From positions 441,097 to 485,390 of the forward strand of contig NZ_JAPNLM010000002.1 in NCBI RefSeq assembly GCF_026627255.1: a DNA stretch of 44,294 bases. Reading direction: 5' to 3'. The DNA is from Streptomyces antarcticus (lineage in GTDB: Bacteria > Actinomycetota > Actinomycetes > Streptomycetales > Streptomycetaceae). A program made the position numbers and the translations under genes. This document shows positions 7,712-17,788 of the stretch, piece by piece. Under the pieces are notes generated by a model, which made no database searches, was not told the origin of the DNA, and saw only the letters and a list, made by a program, of their open reading frames with translations. Every line of letters begins with the position of its first letter. Position 1 is the stretch's first letter.

Positions 7712-7738
7712 CCCGCGCAGGTCGGAGCACTGCGCGGG
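7712..7738 (-). terminator. Rho-independent terminator of nagF
   Basis: A 9-bp stem (CCCGCGCAG/CTGCGCGGG) with a 9-base loop lies 31 bases past the nagF stop. On the minus strand it is followed by a T-rich tract (TCCTTCTGTTTTGTTC), giving a textbook intrinsic terminator. Confidence 0.85.
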
Positions 7739-7769
7739 CCCTCCGCCGCTGATCAGACGATCAGGTCGT

Positions 7770-8003
7770 TCACATCATGTCTTCGATGTCGGCGGCGATC
7801 GGGTCGGCGTCGGTGCCGATGACGACCTGGATCGCGGTGCCCATCTTGACGACGCCGTGGGCGCCGGCGGCCTTCAGCGCGACCTCGTCGACGAGGCTGG
7901 GGTCCTTGACCTCGGTGCGGAGGCGGGTGATGCAGCCCTCGACCTCTTCGATGTTGTCGATACCGCCGAGCCCGGCGACGATCTTCTCAGCCTTGGTGGC
8001 CAT
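7770..8003 (-). CDS. nagF: PTS EIIB component, GlcNAc-specific (NagF)
   Basis: 77 residues from ATG 8003, with GGGAG eight bases upstream. It is a free-standing EIIB domain of the glucose/GlcNAc PTS family. The phosphoacceptor is Cys24 in EEVEGCITRLRTEV; EIIA(Crr) would phosphorylate it, and it passes the phosphate to sugar carried by the EIIC permeases NagE1 and NagE2. The AHGVVKMGTAIQVVIGTDAD stretch is the conserved second half of the domain. It is divergent from nagE1 with a DasR-type operator between them. In S. coelicolor the same split arrangement is nagF-nagE1-nagE2 (recalled, not searched). Confidence 0.93.
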   Translation of the reverse strand: MATKAEKIVAGLGGIDNIEEVEGCITRLRTEVKDPSLVDEVALKAAGAHGVVKMGTAIQVVIGTDADPIAADIEDMM

Positions 8004-8162
8004 GTGTGTCTCCCTGAGTGTTACGAAGAACGAGTCTCGGCGGCCAGTACGTGGAATGTGCCGCGTGGTCCGCTTCGTCACGGTAACTCACGGTTGGCCC
8101 ATCTTCACGGGCGCGTGCCCGGTCTCTGCCGAATCATGATGATCAGCAGCAACCTGCCCACA

Positions 8163-8178
8163 ACTGGTCTACACCAGT
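8163..8178. promoter_or_regulatory. DasR responsive element (dre) between nagF and nagE1
   Basis: ACTGGTCTACACCAGT matches the dre consensus ACTGGTCTAGACCAGT at 15 of 16 positions. It is 52 bases upstream of nagE1 and 160 bases upstream of nagF, and could repress both until glucosamine-6-phosphate releases DasR. Confidence 0.88.
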
Positions 8179-8229
8179 GTGCCGCAAGTGTTGCGGCTGC
8201 CAAAAACGGGCCGGTCAGGGAGGACGCCG

Positions 8230-9531
8230 ATGAGCGCGAGCAGCGCAGCGGGAGTGCCACAGCGAAAGTGGTGGAACGGCTTGTTCCAGGGACTGCAGAA
8301 GATGGGGCGGAGCCTGCAGCTGCCGATCGCCGTCCTGCCGGCGGCGGGCATCCTGAACCGGCTCGGCCAGGACGACGTGTTCGGCAAGGACGGTCTGGGC
8401 TGGAACGACGTCGCGAAGGTGATGGCGAGCGCGGGCGGCGCCCTGCTGAACGCCGACCTCGGCCTCCCCCTCCTCTTCTGCGTCGGCGTCGCGATCGGGA
8501 TGGCCAAGAAGGCGGACGGCTCCACGGCGCTCGCCGCGGTGGTGGGCTTCCTGGTCTACCGGAGCGTGCTGCGGGCGTTCCCCCTGGCCTGCCCCGAGGG
8601 GACGAGGGACATCGGGGGCGGCTGCCTGGGGGCGGACGACACCTTCGCCGAGTACGCCTTCCAGAACCCGGGGGTCTTCGGCGGCATCATCATGGGCCTG
8701 CTGGCCGCCTGGTTCTGGCAGCGCTACCACCGGGTGAAGCTGGTCGACTGGCTCGGCTTCTTCAACGGCCGCCGGCTGGTGCCGATCATCATGACGTTCG
8801 TCGCCATCGCGTTCGCCGTGCTGTGCCTGTGGGTGTGGCCGCCGATCGGCGGCGCGCTGGAGAGCTTCTCGGACTGGCTGGTGGGTCTGGGTTCGTGGGG
8901 CGCCGGAATCTTCGGCATCGCGAACCGCGCGCTGCTGGTGATCGGCCTGCACCAGTTCCTGAACGTGCCGGTGTGGTTCCAGTTCGGCAGCTTCACCAAG
9001 CCGGACGGCCAGGTGGTGCACGGTGACATCCCGATGTTCCTGGCGGGCGACCCGAACGCCGGGCAGTTCCTCTCGGGCTTCTTCCCGATCATGATGTTCG
9101 CCCTCCCGGCGGCGGCCCTGGCCATCACCCACTGCGCCAAGCCGCTGCGGCGCAAGGAGGTGGGCGGGCTCATGCTGTCGGTCGGCCTGACCTCGTTCGT
9201 CACGGGCATCACGGAGCCGCTGGAGTACTCGTTCCTCTTCGTGGCGCCGCTGCTGTACGTGATCCACGCGCTGCTGACGGGTGTGTCGATGGCGGTGACG
9301 TGGGCGCTGGGCGTGCACGACGGTTTCAGCTTCTCGGCCGGCCTGATCGACTACGTCATCAACTGGAGCCTGGCCACGAAGCCCTGGATGATCATTCCGA
9401 TCGGCCTGTGCTTCGCGGTCGTCTACTACGCGGTGTTCCGCTTCGCGATCACGAAGTTCGACATCCCGACCCCGGGCCGGGAGTCGGACGAGGAGATCGA
9501 GGCGATGGAGGCCGAGAACACGCGGGCGTAG
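8230..9531 (+). CDS. nagE1: PTS EIIC permease, GlcNAc family (NagE1)
   Basis: 433 residues, an integral membrane sugar carrier of the glucose/GlcNAc EIIC family with about ten hydrophobic segments. Family stretches include GRSLQLPIAVLPAAGILNRL near the N terminus, FNGRRLVPIIM, the substrate-site loop VIGLHQFLNVPVWFQFG, SGFFPIMMFALPAAALAI, and TSFVTGITEPLEYSFLF with the conserved GITEP motif. The C-terminal tail ends with FDIPTPGRESDEE. There is no EIIB or EIIA domain, so it depends on NagF. Start ATG 8230 was chosen for the AGGGAGG seven bases upstream. It is paralogous to nagE2 downstream. Substrate by analogy is N-acetylglucosamine. Confidence 0.9.
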   Translation: MSASSAAGVPQRKWWNGLFQGLQKMGRSLQLPIAVLPAAGILNRLGQDDVFGKDGLGWNDVAKVMASAGGALLNADLGLPLLFCVGVAIGMAKKADGSTALAAVVGFLVYRSVLRAFPLACPEGTRDIGGGCLGADDTFAEYAFQNPGVFGGIIMGLLAAWFWQRYHRVKLVDWLGFFNGRRLVPIIMTFVAIAFAVLCLWVWPPIGGALESFSDWLVGLGSWGAGIFGIANRALLVIGLHQFLNVPVWFQFGSFTKPDGQVVHGDIPMFLAGDPNAGQFLSGFFPIMMFALPAAALAITHCAKPLRRKEVGGLMLSVGLTSFVTGITEPLEYSFLFVAPLLYVIHALLTGVSMAVTWALGVHDGFSFSAGLIDYVINWSLATKPWMIIPIGLCFAVVYYAVFRFAITKFDIPTPGRESDEEIEAMEAENTRA

Positions 9532-9587
9532 CCGAGCCGTGATGGAGGCGTGCGCCTAGCGTGACGGGCCTTCGGGCCCTGTGGTGG

Positions 9588-9617
9588 AGGCCCCCGGATC
9601 CCTGGATCCGGGGGCCT
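9588..9617. terminator. Hairpin terminator after nagE1
   Basis: A perfect 14-bp inverted repeat (AGGCCCCCGGATCC and its complement) with a two-base loop, 57 bases after the nagE1 stop. It separates nagE1 from nagE2 transcription. The rest of the 322-bp gap (9532-9853) holds a smaller GGGCC hairpin, the two dre-like sites and the nagE2 leader. Confidence 0.82.
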
Positions 9618-9725
9618 TCGCCCTGTCCGGAGGTCCGGGGCCGCGGACACGCGGCCCGTCCCGGCGAGATGTGGCGCAGACCACAGGAAATTGAAGGTTC
9701 CTTATCTAACCCTCACCGTGTTACA

Positions 9726-9758
9726 ACTGGTCTACACCACTTATTGGTGTAGACCATG
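9726..9758. promoter_or_regulatory. Double dre-like operator upstream of nagE2
   Basis: Two sites lie almost back to back. ACTGGTCTACACCACT (9726-9741) matches the dre consensus at 14 of 16 positions. One base later ATTGGTGTAGACCATG (9743-9758) matches at 12 of 16. Together they form a larger dyad with GGTCTACACCA opposed to TGGTGTAGACC. The start codon of nagE2 is 95 bases downstream. Two operators here would give tighter DasR repression than at nagE1. Confidence 0.85.
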
Positions 9759-9853
9759 CGGGCTTGTCCGGCCCCTGCGGTCCACCTTTCTGAGACGTCG
9801 CCATCCCCAGTTTCCTTGTCCCCTGGCGGCGCCTTGCCCACTGGAGGAACCAC

Positions 9854-11125
<1,272 letters not shown>

Positions 11126-11161
11126 GCCTCAGCCCCACCCGCCGCACCCGGCATTTCAGGA

Positions 11162-11202
11162 CCGAAGCCCCTGCCTTTCCCTACGAAAGGCAGGGGCTTC
11201 GG
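11162..11202. terminator. Strong terminator after nagE2
   Basis: A perfect 18-bp inverted repeat (CCGAAGCCCCTGCCTTTC and its complement) with a five-base loop, 36 bases after the nagE2 stop. Confidence 0.88.
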
Positions 11203-11230
11203 CCTGCCCGCGTTCCCTAGCGTGGAAGAC

Positions 11231-12193
11231 ATGACTCCCCCGCACAGCCCCGCATCCTCGACCTCGACCGCGACCGGCTCGCCGCCCTGCGCGGGCGCGC
11301 CCTGACCCGGGCCGTGGCCGCCGCCGAGGGGCGGACCATGGTCGCCGAGGTGTTCGCCGAGCGCGCCGCGCTGTCCCCGCACCCCGACGGGAGCGGCGTG
11401 CACAACGCCGAGCTGGTCGCCGCCTTCGGCGCGGACGTCGTCGTACTGAACCTGATCGAGCGGGCCTGGGACGGCGAGCGGCTGCGGCTGCCGGGGCTGG
11501 GCGAGTATCACCTCCTTCACCGAGCTGGCCCGGGTCATCGGCCGGCCCGTCGGCGTGAACCTGGAGCCCGGCGACGTGCCGGAGATCCGGCGCGCGAAGC
11601 CCGAGTACGCCAAACGGCTCGTCGGCATGGGCGCGGCCCTGCTGTGCATCACGGCGAACCCAGGCACGGGCGGCTCGTACGGGGCCATGGCCCGGGTCAC
11701 CGACGAGCTGCGCCGGGGGCTGGGCGACGACGCGGCCCTGTGGTCGGGGAAGATGCACCACGCCGGGCACCCGGAGCGGATCACCACCGCGCGGCTGACG
11801 GCGCTGGTCGACGCGGGCGCGGACGGCGTGGTCATGCCGCTGCCCGGGACGCTGCCCGGGGTGACCCGGGAGCTGGCCGCGACGGCGGTGGCCGCGGTGC
11901 AGGACGCGGGCGTGATCGTGAGGGCTGCGATCGGCACCAGCCAGGAGGGCAGCCACGCGAACGTGGTGCCGCAGCTTGCGCTGAACGCCAAGGAGGCGGG
12001 CTTCGACGCGCACCACTTCGGGGATTCCTACATCCCGGGGATGTGCGACCCCGAGGTCATGTACGCGTACTCGGTGGCGATCCGCGGCCGCCGCCACACC
12101 TGGAACCGGATGGCGCTCGGCGGCCGGCACGCCCGGCACGCGGCGGCCTGGCCGGCGGTGTCCGGCGACGGGCCCGGGCCTCAGACCTCGTAG
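11231..12193 (+). pseudogene. TIM-barrel hydrolase-like protein (DUF7916-like), twice frameshifted
   Basis: The protein can be followed through three segments. ATG 11231 is in one frame; from 11251 the next frame reads RILDLDRDRLAALRGRALTR, then AEGRTMVAEVF and NAELVAAFGADVVVLNLIE. At about 11490-11507 the reading returns to the first frame with ITSFTELARVIGRPVGVNLE, CITANPGTGGSY, LWSGKMHHAGHPE, LVDAGADGVVMPLPGT, AIGTSQEGSHANV and a final RGRRHTWNRMALGGRHA. The two shifts compensate, and no in-frame start exists for the middle segment. The fold looks like a PEP-mutase-type TIM barrel often encoded near PTS genes. It may be decayed or a pair of sequencing errors. Function unknown; a role linked to PTS sugars is only inference. 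Confidence 0.6.
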
Positions 12194-12933
12194 ACGGCGC
12201 CCGCGTACGCGACGTCGACGGGGCCGCCGTAGACGGCACGGGCGTCGGCGAGGTTGCGCTCGGCGTCTGTCCACGGCGGGATGTGCGTGAGGACGAGCCG
12301 GCCGACGTCGCCGCCGCGGGCGTACTCGCCGGCCTCGCGGCCGTTGAGGTGGAGGTCCGGGACGTCCTCCTTGCCGTGGGTGAAGGAGGCCTCGCACAGG
12401 AACAGGTCGGTGCCCTCGGCGAGCAGGCCCAGCTCGGGGCAGGCGCCGGTGTCACCGGAGTAGGTGAGCGAGCGGCCGCCGTGCTCGACGCGGATGCCGT
12501 ACGACTCGACCGGGTGGCTGACCCGCTCGGTGCGGACCCGGAAGGGGCCGATGTCGAAGGTGCCGGACTTCAGGGTGCGGAAGTCGAAGACCTCGCTCAT
12601 CGAGCGCTCGTCGGGTACGTCGTCGTAGGCGGTGGTCAGGCGCCTCTCGGTGCCCTCGGGGCCGTAGACGGGCAGGGCGGGGCAGCGGCCGCCCTCGTGC
12701 CGGTAGAAGCGGGCGACGAAGTACGCGCACATGTCGATGCAGTGGTCGGCGTGCAGGTGGCTCAGGAAGATCGCGTCGAGGTCGTAGAGACCGCAGTGGC
12801 GCTGGAGTTCGCCGAGAGCGCCGTTGCCCATGTCGAGGAGCAGCCGGAAGCCGTCGGCCTCGACGAGGTAGCTCGAACAGGCCGATTCCGCGGACGGGAA
12901 CGAGCCCGAACAGCCGACGACGGTGAGCTTCAT
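12181..12933 (-). CDS. Metallo-beta-lactamase-fold hydrolase (RNase Z-like)
   Basis: 250 residues from ATG 12933. The zinc-binding motif HLHADHCID (HxHxDH) follows DAIFLSHLHADH; a later SHPVES histidine, the SGDTGACPEL aspartate and the LTHIPPW histidine near the C terminus complete the metal site. The N terminus TVVGCSGSFPSAESACSSYL is typical of the actinobacterial MBL hydrolases found near rph/rdgB and sometimes named RNase Z-like or cyclic phosphodiesterase-like. True substrate not known. Its 3' end overlaps the TIM-barrel remnant by 13 bases in the convergent orientation. Cytoplasmic, with no signal peptide. Confidence 0.88.
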   Translation of the reverse strand: MKLTVVGCSGSFPSAESACSSYLVEADGFRLLLDMGNGALGELQRHCGLYDLDAIFLSHLHADHCIDMCAYFVARFYRHEGGRCPALPVYGPEGTERRLTTAYDDVPDERSMSEVFDFRTLKSGTFDIGPFRVRTERVSHPVESYGIRVEHGGRSLTYSGDTGACPELGLLAEGTDLFLCEASFTHGKEDVPDLHLNGREAGEYARGGDVGRLVLTHIPPWTDAERNLADARAVYGGPVDVAYAGAVYEV

Positions 12934-13148
12934 GGAGCGTGAACCTCCGTGGACGGTCCGTGGACGGAATGCGGGCCGTGCGTGGGTCGAGCGTAAGGCG
13001 CGGAGCGTCGGGTCGCTCCTCCGCTGCGGGCCGTTGTGGGGGGAATCACCTGCGCTGTCACCCGGGGGAGCGACGGTGGGCACGGACGTTGCCACGGCCG
13101 GGTGTCCCCTGCCGTGCCGGGGCCTTCCCACCCGGCTACGGTCGAAAC

Positions 13149-13568
13149 ATGGACACCTCCTGGTGGCCCGGGGTGGCCGCGGTCGTGGCCGTCGCGCTGG
13201 TGGTGCTGGTCGCCGGAGGACGGCTGGGACTCCCCCGCCGGGCCCCGCCCGCGCAGGGGACGGGTACGCCGCCGCGGCCGCGGGCGGGCGAGCTGTGGCG
13301 CCTGGCGGACGGCCGGCTGTGCCTGGTCCTGTCGGCGGGGCCGGTACGGGGCCACCGGGCGCGGGTCGCGTGGATCACGGGCAAGTACGACGACCGGCGC
13401 GCCGGGGTGATCCCGCTGCCGCCGGGAACCGTGGGGGCGCAGGGCCGGGCGGGTTACCTGGAGGCGGACCGGCCGGCGGAGGTGTCGGTGTGGGAGTTCC
13501 GCGACCGGGCGGGGGTGCTGGACCCGGCGGTGTGGGACGAGGTCAAGGGACTGGGAGGCGGCCGGTGA
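13149..13568 (+). CDS. Membrane-anchored PemK/MazF-like protein
   Basis: 139 residues. A single N-terminal transmembrane helix (about residues 7-24, VAAVVAVALVVLVAGG) precedes a basic proline-rich linker. A compact domain then begins RAGELWRLADGRLCLVLS and continues GHRARVAWITGKYDDRRAGVIPLPPGTVG, ending EFRDRAGVLDPAVWDEVKGL. The GELW...CLVLS pattern and the IPLPPG stretch match PemK/MazF-type beta-barrel proteins conserved in Streptomyces. No antitoxin gene is adjacent, and the membrane tether is unusual for a MazF ribonuclease, so toxin activity should not be assumed. Start ATG 13149 is preferred over an upstream GC-rich extension. It is divergent from the MBL hydrolase. Confidence 0.7.
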   Translation: MDTSWWPGVAAVVAVALVVLVAGGRLGLPRRAPPAQGTGTPPRPRAGELWRLADGRLCLVLSAGPVRGHRARVAWITGKYDDRRAGVIPLPPGTVGAQGRAGYLEADRPAEVSVWEFRDRAGVLDPAVWDEVKGLGGGR

Positions 13569-13581
13569 TCCGCGCACACAT

Positions 13582-13635
13582 CCAGCCCCGCCGGCGTTTG
13601 AGGCGCGGGGTCCGGGGCGGAGCCCCGGGGCTTGG
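13582..13635 (+). repeat. Dispersed GC-rich hairpin repeat, copy 1
   Basis: Contains CAGCCCCGCCGGCGTTTGAG followed by GCGCGGGGTCCGGGGCGGAGCCCC. The second half folds on itself (GGGGTCC...GGAGCCCC region). Copies of this unit recur at 31035-31200 and 40157-40290. It fills most of the gap between the PemK-like gene and cysM. Further GC-rich direct repeats (GGGTCCGGGCAGCGCCCGGG-like) occupy 13660-13730. Confidence 0.75.
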
Positions 13636-13839
13636 GCCCCACCCCCGTCAAGGAGCGGACCAGGGTCCGGGCAGCGCCCGGGGGCCTGGGAGCCGGGCCG
13701 GGGGTCCGGGCAGCGCCCGGGGCGGCGGGGGCACCGGGGGTGCCGTCAGGCCACCGCCCCGCACCGACCGGCCGGCCCGCCGCGGGCGCGCCGTACCCCC
13801 GGCCCGCCCGTACCCCGGCCCGCCGCGAGGCGTACGGCG

Positions 13840-15174
<1,335 letters not shown>

Positions 15175-15282
15175 TCAGGCAGCAGGACAGATGGCACTGG
15201 CGAGGCGGCACAGGTCGACGTGCAGCCGCGCCACGAGCAGCAGCCTGCCGGGCGTCTCGATGCTCACGTCGTGGGAAACCAT
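15175..15282 (-). CDS. Cysteine-containing leader peptide upstream of cysO-cysM
   Basis: A 35-codon frame too short for routine calling. It begins MVSHDVSIETPGRLLLVARL and ends HVDLCRLASAICPAA, with two cysteines near the C terminus. It belongs to the recurrent actinobacterial leader-peptide type with a conserved RLHVDLxRxxSAxC-like core found before sulfur and cysteine genes. On the minus strand a TAACAT hexamer ends six bases before the ATG, so the mRNA is probably leaderless. In mycobacteria, leaderless cysteine-rich short frames act as cysteine-responsive attenuators of downstream operons. The same role is inferred here; cysO starts 107 bases after its stop. A possible GGGGC/GCCCC stem lies in that spacer. 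Confidence 0.8.
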   Translation of the reverse strand: MVSHDVSIETPGRLLLVARLHVDLCRLASAICPAA

Positions 15283-15288
15283 GCGGTC

Positions 15289-15294
15289 ATGTTA
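15289..15294 (-). promoter_or_regulatory. -10 element of the leader-cysO-cysM transcript
   Basis: TAACAT on the minus strand, six bases before the leader ATG, placing the transcription start at or next to the A of ATG. No good -35 hexamer is visible at 17 or 18 bases, which may mean activator dependence or an extended -10. Confidence 0.5.
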
Positions 15295-15359
15295 ACGATT
15301 CCCGGTCACCGGTTTGGAGTGTGATCCCGCATCGTGGACGCCAGCGGCTCACATACTGA

Positions 15360-15782
15360 TCAGTAGGCCGTGACGACCTGTACTTCTTCCTCGCGGATCA
15401 CTCCGCCGACGATCCGGTACGAGCGGAACTGGAACTCTCCGAGGCCGTCCTGGTCCGCCGTCGAGACCAGGACGTAGTGGGCGCCGGGCTCGTTCGCGTA
15501 GGTGACGTCGGTGCGCGAGGGGTAGGCCTCGGTCGCGGTGTGCGAGTGGTAGACGATCACCGGGTCCTCGTCACGGTCGTCCAGCTCGCGGTAGAGCTTC
15601 AGCAGGTCCTTCGAGTCGAACTCGTAGAACGTGGGCGAGCGGGCCGCGTTGAGCATCGGGACGAACCGCTCGGGGCGGTCGGTGCCGGCCGGCCCGGCCA
15701 CGATGCCGCAGGCCTCGTCGGGGTGGTCCTGGCGGGCGTGCCCGACGATCTGGTCGTAGAGGGCCTGGGTGAGGGTCAGCAT
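15360..15782 (-). CDS. mec: Mec metalloprotease (JAMM/MPN+), CysO-cysteine hydrolase
   Basis: 140 residues from ATG 15782. The JAMM zinc site is complete: Glu23 (DEACGI), then HSHTATEAYPSRTD with His79, His81, Ser89 and Asp92. Family members in mycobacteria release cysteine from the CysO-cysteine adduct; the related QbsD removes extra residues after a diglycine. Both activities fit here because CysO carries a two-residue tail. It is encoded upstream of the leader peptide and cysO on the same strand, 77 bases before the leader start, so part of its mRNA could read into the leader. The 24-codon upstream extension lies across the terminator hairpin and was rejected. Confidence 0.92.
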   Translation of the reverse strand: MLTLTQALYDQIVGHARQDHPDEACGIVAGPAGTDRPERFVPMLNAARSPTFYEFDSKDLLKLYRELDDRDEDPVIVYHSHTATEAYPSRTDVTYANEPGAHYVLVSTADQDGLGEFQFRSYRIVGGVIREEEVQVVTAY

Positions 15783-15801
15783 GAGCGACAGGATAAGCAG
15801 A

Positions 15802-15840
15802 CGGGCCCTCCCGTACCGAGGGGCGGTACGGGAGGGCCCG
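15802..15840 (-). terminator. Terminator between the amino acid permease and mec
   Basis: A perfect 16-bp inverted repeat (CGGGCCCTCCCGTACC and its complement) with a seven-base loop, in the 147-bp gap downstream of the permease stop and 20 bases before the mec start codon. Confidence 0.85.
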
Positions 15841-15929
15841 AATGATGGACACACCGCCCGGGGGGCGGGGTGTCGGGAGTGTGGTTCCCGGCCGCGGCAG
15901 GCGGCCGGGAACCACGGTCGGCGGTGCGG

Positions 15930-17399
15930 CTACGAGGACTCGGAGGTCTGCGAGGGCCGCGAGACCTTGTTGAAGGCGGCGCCCTGCGGGTTGCGGGACT
16001 TCAGGACCAGGTAGGAGACGCCGAGCAGCAGGCCCCACAGCGGGGCGCAGTACAGCGACACCCGGGAGTCCTTGTCGACGCCCATCATGACGATGACCAT
16101 GCCGATGAACAGCAGGGAGAACCAGCTGGTCCACGGGGCGCCGGGGGCCCGGAAGGTCGACTGCGGCAGTTCGCCGCGGTCGGCCTTGGCGCGGTACTTG
16201 ATCTGGCAGACCAGGATCATGATCCAGGCCCACATGCCGGAGATGGTGGCGAAGGAGACGACGTAGTCGAAGGCCTTGCCCGGGGCGACGTAGTTGATCC
16301 AGACGCCCACCAGCATCAGCGCGGCGGAGAAGGTGGTGCCGATGAGCGGGGTGCCGCTCTTGGTGAGCCTGGTGAAGACCTTCGGGCCCTGGCCGTTGAG
16401 CGCGAGGTCGCGCAGCATGCGGCCGGTGGAGTACATGCCCGAGTTGCAGGACGACAGCGCGGCGGTCAGGACGACGAAGTTGACGATCGCGGCGCCGACG
16501 CCGAGGCCCATGCGTTCGAAGGCGGCGACGAAGGGCGAGACGCCGGGCTGGAAGTGCGTCCACGGGACGACCGACAGGATCATGACGAGCGCGCCGACGT
16601 AGAAGACGGCGATGCGCCACGGCACGGTGTTGATGGCCTTGGGGAGGGTCTTCTCGGGGTCCTTGGACTCGCCGGCGGTGACGCCGACCAGCTCGACCGC
16701 GAGGAAGGCGAACATCACGATCTGCAGGGTCATGAGCGTGCCGCCGATGCCCTTGGGGAAGAACCCGCCGTCGTTCCAGAGGTTGGAGACGGACGCGGTC
16801 GCGGCGGCGTCGGAGAAGCCGATGGTGAGGATGCCGGCGCAAATCAGGATCATGCCGACGATGGCGGTGACCTTGACCATGGAGAACCAGAACTCGAGCT
16901 CGCCGAAGAGCTTCACGGAGATCAGGTTGGCGCCGTAGAGGATGACCGTGAAGATCAGCGCGTACGCCCATTGCGGGAAGCTGTCATCGGTCCAGTACGA
17001 CATGTACTTCGCGGCCGCGGTGACCTCGGTGATGCCGGTGACCACCCAGAACAGCCAGTACGTCCAGCCAGTCGCGTACCCCCAGAACGGGCCCAGGAAC
17101 TCGCGGGCGTAGTCCGAGAAGGAACCGGAGACGGGGCGGTACATGAGGAGCTCACCCAGGGCCCGCATGATGAAGAAGATGACCAGGCCCGCGATGGCGT
17201 AGGCCAGGATCAGGCTCGGGCCGGCCTTGGAGATGGCCTTGCCCGCTCCCAGGAACAGGCCGGTGCCGATGGCCCCGCCGATCGCGATCATCTGGATCTG
17301 CCGGGCCCCGAGCGCGCGGTGGTAACCCTCGCCGTCGCCCTCGCCCCGCGTGCCCTCGCCGGGCGTCTTGCCGTGCTGCTCGACCTGCACAGAGGTCAT
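15930..17399 (-). CDS. AAT/APC family amino acid permease
   Basis: 489 residues from ATG 17399, with twelve predicted membrane segments. The amino acid transporter family signature is present: RQIQMIAIGGAIGTGLFLGA at the first helix, AGPSLILAYAIAGLVIFFIM, RALGELLMYRPVSGSFSDYA, then WTYWLFWVVTGITEVTAAA. The protein groups with proton-coupled transporters such as CycA (D-serine/D-alanine/glycine), AnsP (asparagine) or GabP; the exact substrate cannot be read. It imports amino acids across the cytoplasmic membrane. AAAGG lies nine bases upstream of the ATG. A GTG seven codons earlier is possible but has a poorer context. It is monocistronic, between a hairpin-rich promoter region and a strong terminator. 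Confidence 0.9.
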   Translation of the reverse strand: MTSVQVEQHGKTPGEGTRGEGDGEGYHRALGARQIQMIAIGGAIGTGLFLGAGKAISKAGPSLILAYAIAGLVIFFIMRALGELLMYRPVSGSFSDYAREFLGPFWGYATGWTYWLFWVVTGITEVTAAAKYMSYWTDDSFPQWAYALIFTVILYGANLISVKLFGELEFWFSMVKVTAIVGMILICAGILTIGFSDAAATASVSNLWNDGGFFPKGIGGTLMTLQIVMFAFLAVELVGVTAGESKDPEKTLPKAINTVPWRIAVFYVGALVMILSVVPWTHFQPGVSPFVAAFERMGLGVGAAIVNFVVLTAALSSCNSGMYSTGRMLRDLALNGQGPKVFTRLTKSGTPLIGTTFSAALMLVGVWINYVAPGKAFDYVVSFATISGMWAWIMILVCQIKYRAKADRGELPQSTFRAPGAPWTSWFSLLFIGMVIVMMGVDKDSRVSLYCAPLWGLLLGVSYLVLKSRNPQGAAFNKVSRPSQTSESS

Positions 17400-17788
17400 G
17401 TCTGGTGCGCCTTTCTCCACGCCGACCCGCGCCCTCTACAGGCTGCGGATCGGGTCCTCGATCCCCCCGGATACGGATGGAGTTGCACGCCGGCGGTCCG
17501 CCGGTTCAAGCAGGCCGCGGGACATGGGTGGCGTCCCGGCGGCGGTCGTGAAGATTTATCACGGGCTTACGGGTGATCGAGGCAGGCGGATGTGACACGG
17601 GCCACGGGAAATTCAGGACATGGACCCCGGAACACGTCAGATCACCGCATCGCGGTGATCTGATCGTTATCCGGATTTGAGCGTCCACTGAGCGAACGCC
17701 GTCCGTCCTTGAGGATCTTCTGAGGATCTTCTTGGGCCCTCCGGACGATCTCCGGACGATCTCCGGAGGCCGCGGGGAGCCCGCCGCC
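17400..17788. other. Repeat-rich intergenic region upstream of the permease
   Basis: 389 bp without a credible gene. Contents: a perfect 12-bp dyad TCAGATCACCGC/GCGGTGATCTGA with a three-base loop at 17637-17663; a nearby ATCAC...GTGAT pair at about 17552-17577 sharing the GGTGATC core; two adjacent copies of TGAGGATCTTC (17710-17731); and two and a half copies of CTCCGGACGAT (17739-17767). The last set can fold as CCTCCGGA/TCCGGAGG, a plausible terminator for the clpS operon on the minus strand. The dyads may be regulator sites for the permease promoter. Confidence 0.5.

Noticed and set aside
11314..12942. 542-residue plus-strand frame spanning the TIM-barrel gene and the MBL hydrolase
   Set aside because: Only its first 60 or so codons have coherent protein sequence; after the frameshift point it becomes an Arg/Gly-rich shadow and then runs antisense to the MBL gene.
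15870..17576. 568-residue plus-strand frame opposite the amino acid permease
   Set aside because: Asp/Gly/Glu/Ala-rich mirror of membrane helices; no start context and no recognisable motif.
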